A stretch of DNA of 64,000 bases from Burkholderia sp. Bp9142. GTDB lineage: Bacteria; Pseudomonadota; Gammaproteobacteria; Burkholderiales; Burkholderiaceae. Shown here piece after piece: positions 61,039 to 64,000 of this stretch. The position numbers and the translations under genes were made by a program. Each line of letters starts with the position of its first letter. Position 1 is the stretch's first letter. The notes beneath the pieces are model-generated. The model saw only the letters and a program-made list of their open reading frames with translations. It was not told the DNA's origin and made no database searches. The stretch lies in the NCBI RefSeq assembly GCF_003853415.1, contig NZ_QTPP01000044.1, positions 1-64,000 on the forward strand, in the 5' to 3' direction.

Positions 61039-62178
61039 TCAGTTATGCCGTTCGCCGATCCTGTTCTCTTCCGGACTCCAGACGCTGAGCCCTTCCGTCG
61101 GATCCAGCGGCAGCTCCCACGGGCGCGCGGCGATCGCCTGCATCGTTGCGTCGAACCCGGCCTGGCGGCGCGCCGCGATGCCGTCCGGCGTGAAATCGAT
61201 GTCCTTCCACTGATCGTCGCCGTCGAGGCGCGGCGCCGCGAGCTTGATCACGTGCATCGTGGTCTGGCAGCCCCACGCGGCGAGCGCCTGCACGTCGGGC
61301 GACTTGCGTTCGGCCTCCGGCAGCCGCATGACCAGTTCCTTGATCACGTGGCGCAGCCCGTGAATCTGCTGTTGGCGCGCGATGTTGCTGTCCGTGCGGC
61401 TCGCGTACTGGATGTCCTTCTGGCGCTCCGACACCTGCCAGATGCTTTGCGGCTCGGGCCCGACCGGATTCCACATCTGCACCGAGAAGATGATCGAGCT
61501 GCGGCGCGGCGCGTCGTCCAGCACGACCTCGACCGGCGTATTCGAATAGACGCCGCCGTCCCAGTAGGGCGTGCCGTCGATCCGCACGGCCGGGAACGCG
61601 GGCGGCAGCGCGCCCGAGCTCATCACGTGATCGAGGTCGAGCGGCCGGTCGCGTGAATCGAAATAGCGCATCGTGCCGGTGCACGCGTTGACCGAGCCGA
61701 CGGTGAGCCGCGGCCGGCGCGCGTTCAGCAGGTCGAGATCGATCAGCGACGCGAGCGTGTCGCGCAGCGGCTCGACCAGATAGTACGACGCGTGCTCGAC
61801 GCCGACGCGCGCGAGCGGCCCGAGCCATGCGGCGGGATTCGGCCGGAAGAATCCCGGGATGCCGGCGCCGATGACCGCGAGCTCGGCGCCGATCTTGTCC
61901 CAACTGGTGGGGAAGCCCGGCACGTTCACGGCGGGCCGTTCGGTCACGTGGCGCCAGAATTCGGCCATCCGCTGCGCGCGGTGTCCGGGCGCGTTGCCGG
62001 CGATCAGCGCCGCGTTGATCGCGCCGATCGACGTGCCGATGACCCAGTCGGGCTGGATGCCCGACGCGTCCAGCGCCTCGAATACGCCGAGCTGGTATGC
62101 GCCCAGCGCACCGCCGCCCTGGAGCACGAGCACGACCTGGCCCGGCAGTTTCGGGTGTGCGGGTTGACTTGCCGTCAT
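61039..62178 (-). CDS. Patatin-like phospholipase
   Basis: This 379-residue lipase has the patatin fold. The oxyanion motif is GGGALG (21-26), the nucleophile is Ser50 (IGTSIG) and the catalytic Asp lies in YWDGGVYSN (about 205). It has no signal peptide and may act on cytoplasmic lipids or be delivered by another system. The C-terminal half carries a conserved KELVMRLPEAERK segment seen in the DUF3734-containing patatins. Upstream genes in the same direction encode a cupredoxin and a metallophosphoesterase. Confidence 0.93.
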   Translation of the reverse strand: MTASQPAHPKLPGQVVLVLQGGGALGAYQLGVFEALDASGIQPDWVIGTSIGAINAALIAGNAPGHRAQRMAEFWRHVTERPAVNVPGFPTSWDKIGAELAVIGAGIPGFFRPNPAAWLGPLARVGVEHASYYLVEPLRDTLASLIDLDLLNARRPRLTVGSVNACTGTMRYFDSRDRPLDLDHVMSSGALPPAFPAVRIDGTPYWDGGVYSNTPVEVVLDDAPRRSSIIFSVQMWNPVGPEPQSIWQVSERQKDIQYASRTDSNIARQQQIHGLRHVIKELVMRLPEAERKSPDVQALAAWGCQTTMHVIKLAAPRLDGDDQWKDIDFTPDGIAARRQAGFDATMQAIAARPWELPLDPTEGLSVWSPEENRIGERHN

Positions 62179-62280
62179 CGCTTTCCTCGCAGTCGGTGAC
62201 GGCCGGTGGGTTCCGGCCGGTTGGAACCAGTGTAGGCGATCGGCGGGTTCTGCCTTGCGATGTCGACGAGTCGCGCCGCG

Positions 62281-62622
62281 TCATTCCACGGTGATGGTCT
62301 CCTTCATGTACGGATGAATCCCGCAGAACACCTTGTACACGCCCGGCTTGTCGAAGCGAAACGAGTAGGTCTCGTCCTGGTCGAGCGCGGTCGAATGGAA
62401 GATGCCCGCGTCGTTGACGACGGTATGCGGTTCCGCGTCGAGGTTCTTCCACGTGATCGTCGTGCCGGCCTTGATCGTGGTCGACATCGGCGAAAACATG
62501 AAATTGCGGATCGTCACGAGCGGGCCGGTCGGGGTTTGAGCGAACGCGGCGAGCGGCGTGCCGGCGGCGGCCGCGCACAGGATCAGCGCGGCTCGCAGCA
62601 TCGAGGGCTTGAAGAAGGTCAT
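62281..62622 (-). CDS. Periplasmic cupredoxin (plastocyanin/azurin fold)
   Basis: This 113-residue protein has a signal peptide of about 28 residues ending in AAFA. The type 1 copper ligands are complete: His66 (AEPHTVV), Cys100, His103 and Met106 (VFCGIHPYM). It should carry electrons in the periplasm. It follows the metallophosphoesterase gene by 23 bases and is probably cotranscribed. Confidence 0.92.
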   Translation of the reverse strand: MTFFKPSMLRAALILCAAAAGTPLAAFAQTPTGPLVTIRNFMFSPMSTTIKAGTTITWKNLDAEPHTVVNDAGIFHSTALDQDETYSFRFDKPGVYKVFCGIHPYMKETITVE

Positions 62623-62645
62623 GTCGGTCTCCTTGCGTGTCCGGA

Positions 62646-63590
62646 TCAGGCGAGCGTCGTGTCGCGCAACGACGCTGTCGTAGGATGGCCGGCGAAATCG
62701 ACGGTCGTTACGCCGAGCATCGCGGGCAGCCGGTCGCGCGGCACCGTGAGCGGCACCGGGCCCGGGCCGTTGCCGGCGGTCGGCTGCGGGAACGCGGTCG
62801 AGCGCGCGGTATGGAACGTCACGTTGCCCTCGACCTTCGACACGATCTGGTGGATGTGCCCGTTCAGCACGGTGACCGAGCCGAAGCGGCGCAGCAGCGC
62901 CATCGTCTGCGGCGCGTCGCCGGTGCCCCAGCCCCACGGCTCGTAGATGGTCCACATCGGCATGTGCGAGAACACGACGATCGGCGTGCTCGACGACTGC
63001 CCCTTCAGATCCTGCGCGAGCCATGCGAGCTGATCGTCGCCGAAGCTGCCGAGCCCGTTTGGCTTGAAGTGCATCACGTTGACGAGCGCGACGAAGTGCA
63101 CGCCCGCGTGATCGAAGCTGTAGTAGCCACGGTTGTCCGACGCCTTGCCGAACCGGCTGAAATATTCGGCGCCCGAACCGTCGGTCACGTCGTGTTCGCC
63201 GGGCACCGTGTGCAGTTCCGGCACGCGCAGCCCGGACAGCAGCTGCGACGCATGGTCGAATTCCTCCGCTTTGGACAAGTGCGTGATGTCGCCGGTATGG
63301 ATCGTGAGCGCCGGCGCGGTGGGCATCCCGTTGACGAGGTCGAGGGTCTGCCGCAGCGTGGCCGCGACGTCGGGATTCGCGTCCTTGTTGAAGCCGATAT
63401 GCGTGTCGCTGATCTGGACGAACAACGGCCGGCCCGCCTTCGCGGGGAGCGCGGTGCCGCTTTGCGCGAGCGCGAGATCGAATGGCGTGAGGATGCCGCC
63501 CGACAGCGTAAACAGCGTGCCGAGTCCGCCGAACGCCATGCATTGCAGGGCCTTGCGGCGCGACGGGCGGGTAGGGGTCGATGAAGACAT
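62646..63590 (-). CDS. Tat-exported metallophosphoesterase
   Basis: This 314-residue calcineurin-like phosphoesterase starts with a twin-arginine signal (SRRKALQCMAFGG, about 10-22). The metal motifs are DTHIG (about 61), GDITH (about 98), HMPMW and GHIHQ. The usual GNHD reads PGEHD, with Glu in place of the metal-ligand Asn, though related Tat-exported members may share this. It precedes a cupredoxin gene, so both act in the periplasm. The substrate is unknown. Confidence 0.9.
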   Translation of the reverse strand: MSSSTPTRPSRRKALQCMAFGGLGTLFTLSGGILTPFDLALAQSGTALPAKAGRPLFVQISDTHIGFNKDANPDVAATLRQTLDLVNGMPTAPALTIHTGDITHLSKAEEFDHASQLLSGLRVPELHTVPGEHDVTDGSGAEYFSRFGKASDNRGYYSFDHAGVHFVALVNVMHFKPNGLGSFGDDQLAWLAQDLKGQSSSTPIVVFSHMPMWTIYEPWGWGTGDAPQTMALLRRFGSVTVLNGHIHQIVSKVEGNVTFHTARSTAFPQPTAGNGPGPVPLTVPRDRLPAMLGVTTVDFAGHPTTASLRDTTLA

Positions 63591-63753
63591 GGGAGCCTCG
63601 CAATCGTATGACGTAACCGGACGGCCGGATCGTCCGGGAATAAGCCGGCGCATTCGCATGCCATACCGGCGCGGCGACGGATTTATTCCCGCGTGTTACG
63701 AGGTTGGACACCGCTGCTCGCCGCTTTCGGCGCGATGACGAAGCACCGACGCA

Positions 63754-63785
63754 TGACGTGTCAATGTCCTGTAAGTGACACGTCA
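63754..63785. promoter_or_regulatory. Paired TGAC-NN-GTCA palindromes
   Basis: TGACGTGTCA (63754-63763) and TGACACGTCA (63776-63785) are each palindromic and are exact inverses of one another. Their centres are 22 bp apart, two helical turns. They lie between the divergent metallophosphoesterase gene and the end-of-window ORF and look like two dimer sites for one regulator, similar in pattern to CopR/CusR boxes. Confidence 0.55.
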
Positions 63786-63845
63786 CAGTTGCGTCATCCG
63801 CGCCCGATAGCCTGCGACACCGAATCACCTTCTCCGGAGCCCCTC

Positions 63846-63983
63846 ATGCTGAATCTCGCGGCAACGGAAGCCAGCGGTGCGGCCAGTCATCGCACGCACA
63901 TCATCAGCCTCGCGCCGCCGTGTCCGGCTGCGGGCGATCGTCGGCCCGACGCGCGGGAATGTGTTCCGCGCCGCACCCGCTGA
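63846..63983 (+). CDS. Small ORF at the window end, doubtful
   Basis: This 45-residue ORF (MLNLAATEASGAASHRTHII at its start) follows CCGGAGCCCCTC, a fair ribosome site, and is downstream of the paired palindromes. It has no recognisable family and an Arg/Pro-rich end. It may be a leader peptide or not a gene at all; its neighbours lie outside the window. Confidence 0.35.
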   Translation: MLNLAATEASGAASHRTHIISLAPPCPAAGDRRPDARECVPRRTR

Positions 63984-64000
63984 CGCGGCGATCGGCCGCC

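Noticed and set aside
63693..63845. Start of the window-end ORF at 63693 instead of 63846
   Set aside because: The upstream part would run through the paired palindromes, which are better read as regulatory DNA; the ribosome site lies before 63846.
1..64000. CRISPR arrays, insertion sequences, tRNA or rRNA genes
   Set aside because: No regularly spaced repeats, transposase signatures, T-loop sequences or rRNA-like segments were seen.

Overview
The window is about 66-68% GC DNA with the codon habits, gene families and regulator density of a Burkholderia, most likely the Burkholderia cepacia complex. Supporting signs are an Omp38-type porin, many LysR, AraC and SDR genes, a PiuC/Fiu-type iron locus, a MoaF-family gene and several sugar or amine ABC and catabolic cassettes. 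The assignment is made from family recognition alone. I see no rRNA, tRNA, CRISPR array, insertion sequence or prophage. The layout looks like a secondary chromosome: short metabolic modules, each with its own regulator.

Layout. 0-6 kb: an exported protein, a VpsR-type sigma-54 activator, a small conserved protein, a LuxR-type response regulator and a chemoreceptor. 5.8-6.8 kb: a ketopantoate-reductase homologue. 7-15 kb: an AraC regulator followed by a ribose-type ABC importer, a zinc alcohol dehydrogenase, an FGGY kinase and a DCXR-like SDR, which together form a polyol import and catabolism operon. 15-22 kb: a MobA-like nucleotidyltransferase, then an iron locus (TonB receptor, Sel1 protein, PiuC oxygenase) bracketed by two type II toxin-antitoxin pairs. 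22-24 kb: an aspartate carbamoyltransferase with an N-terminal helix-turn-helix, and an entericidin lipoprotein. 24-36 kb: EamA and DHA2 exporters, MoaF plus an SDR, a DapB-like protein, small proteins and LysR regulators. 36-41 kb: a catabolic-looking cluster (DUF2848, MHS transporter, EthD-like protein, LysR, SDR). 41-42 kb: a YpfJ metallopeptidase.

42.5-51.2 kb reads as an amine or omega-amino-acid module: LuxR regulator, aldehyde dehydrogenase, class III aminotransferase, APC permease, DUF3156 protein, AraC regulator and porin. Four of its upstream regions share a box close to TTTGCCGATTTGCGCT abutting a recognisable promoter, so it is probably one regulon. 51.4-56.4 kb: a sugar-type ABC importer without its own ATPase, a LacI repressor with a perfect 24-bp palindrome at the importer promoter, and a PI-PLC-like phosphodiesterase. 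56-64 kb: LysE exporter, GNAT acetyltransferase, old yellow enzyme with ArsR, LysR with a divergent SDR lacking the catalytic Tyr and Lys, a patatin phospholipase, and a cupredoxin with a Tat-exported metallophosphoesterase.

The most interesting signals are the HTH-aspartate carbamoyltransferase fusion with two near-identical TATACGC-N3-GCGTATA sites, one in its promoter and one inside its own gene, and the four-promoter box of the amine regulon. Both come from reading the sequence and would need binding or expression data to confirm.
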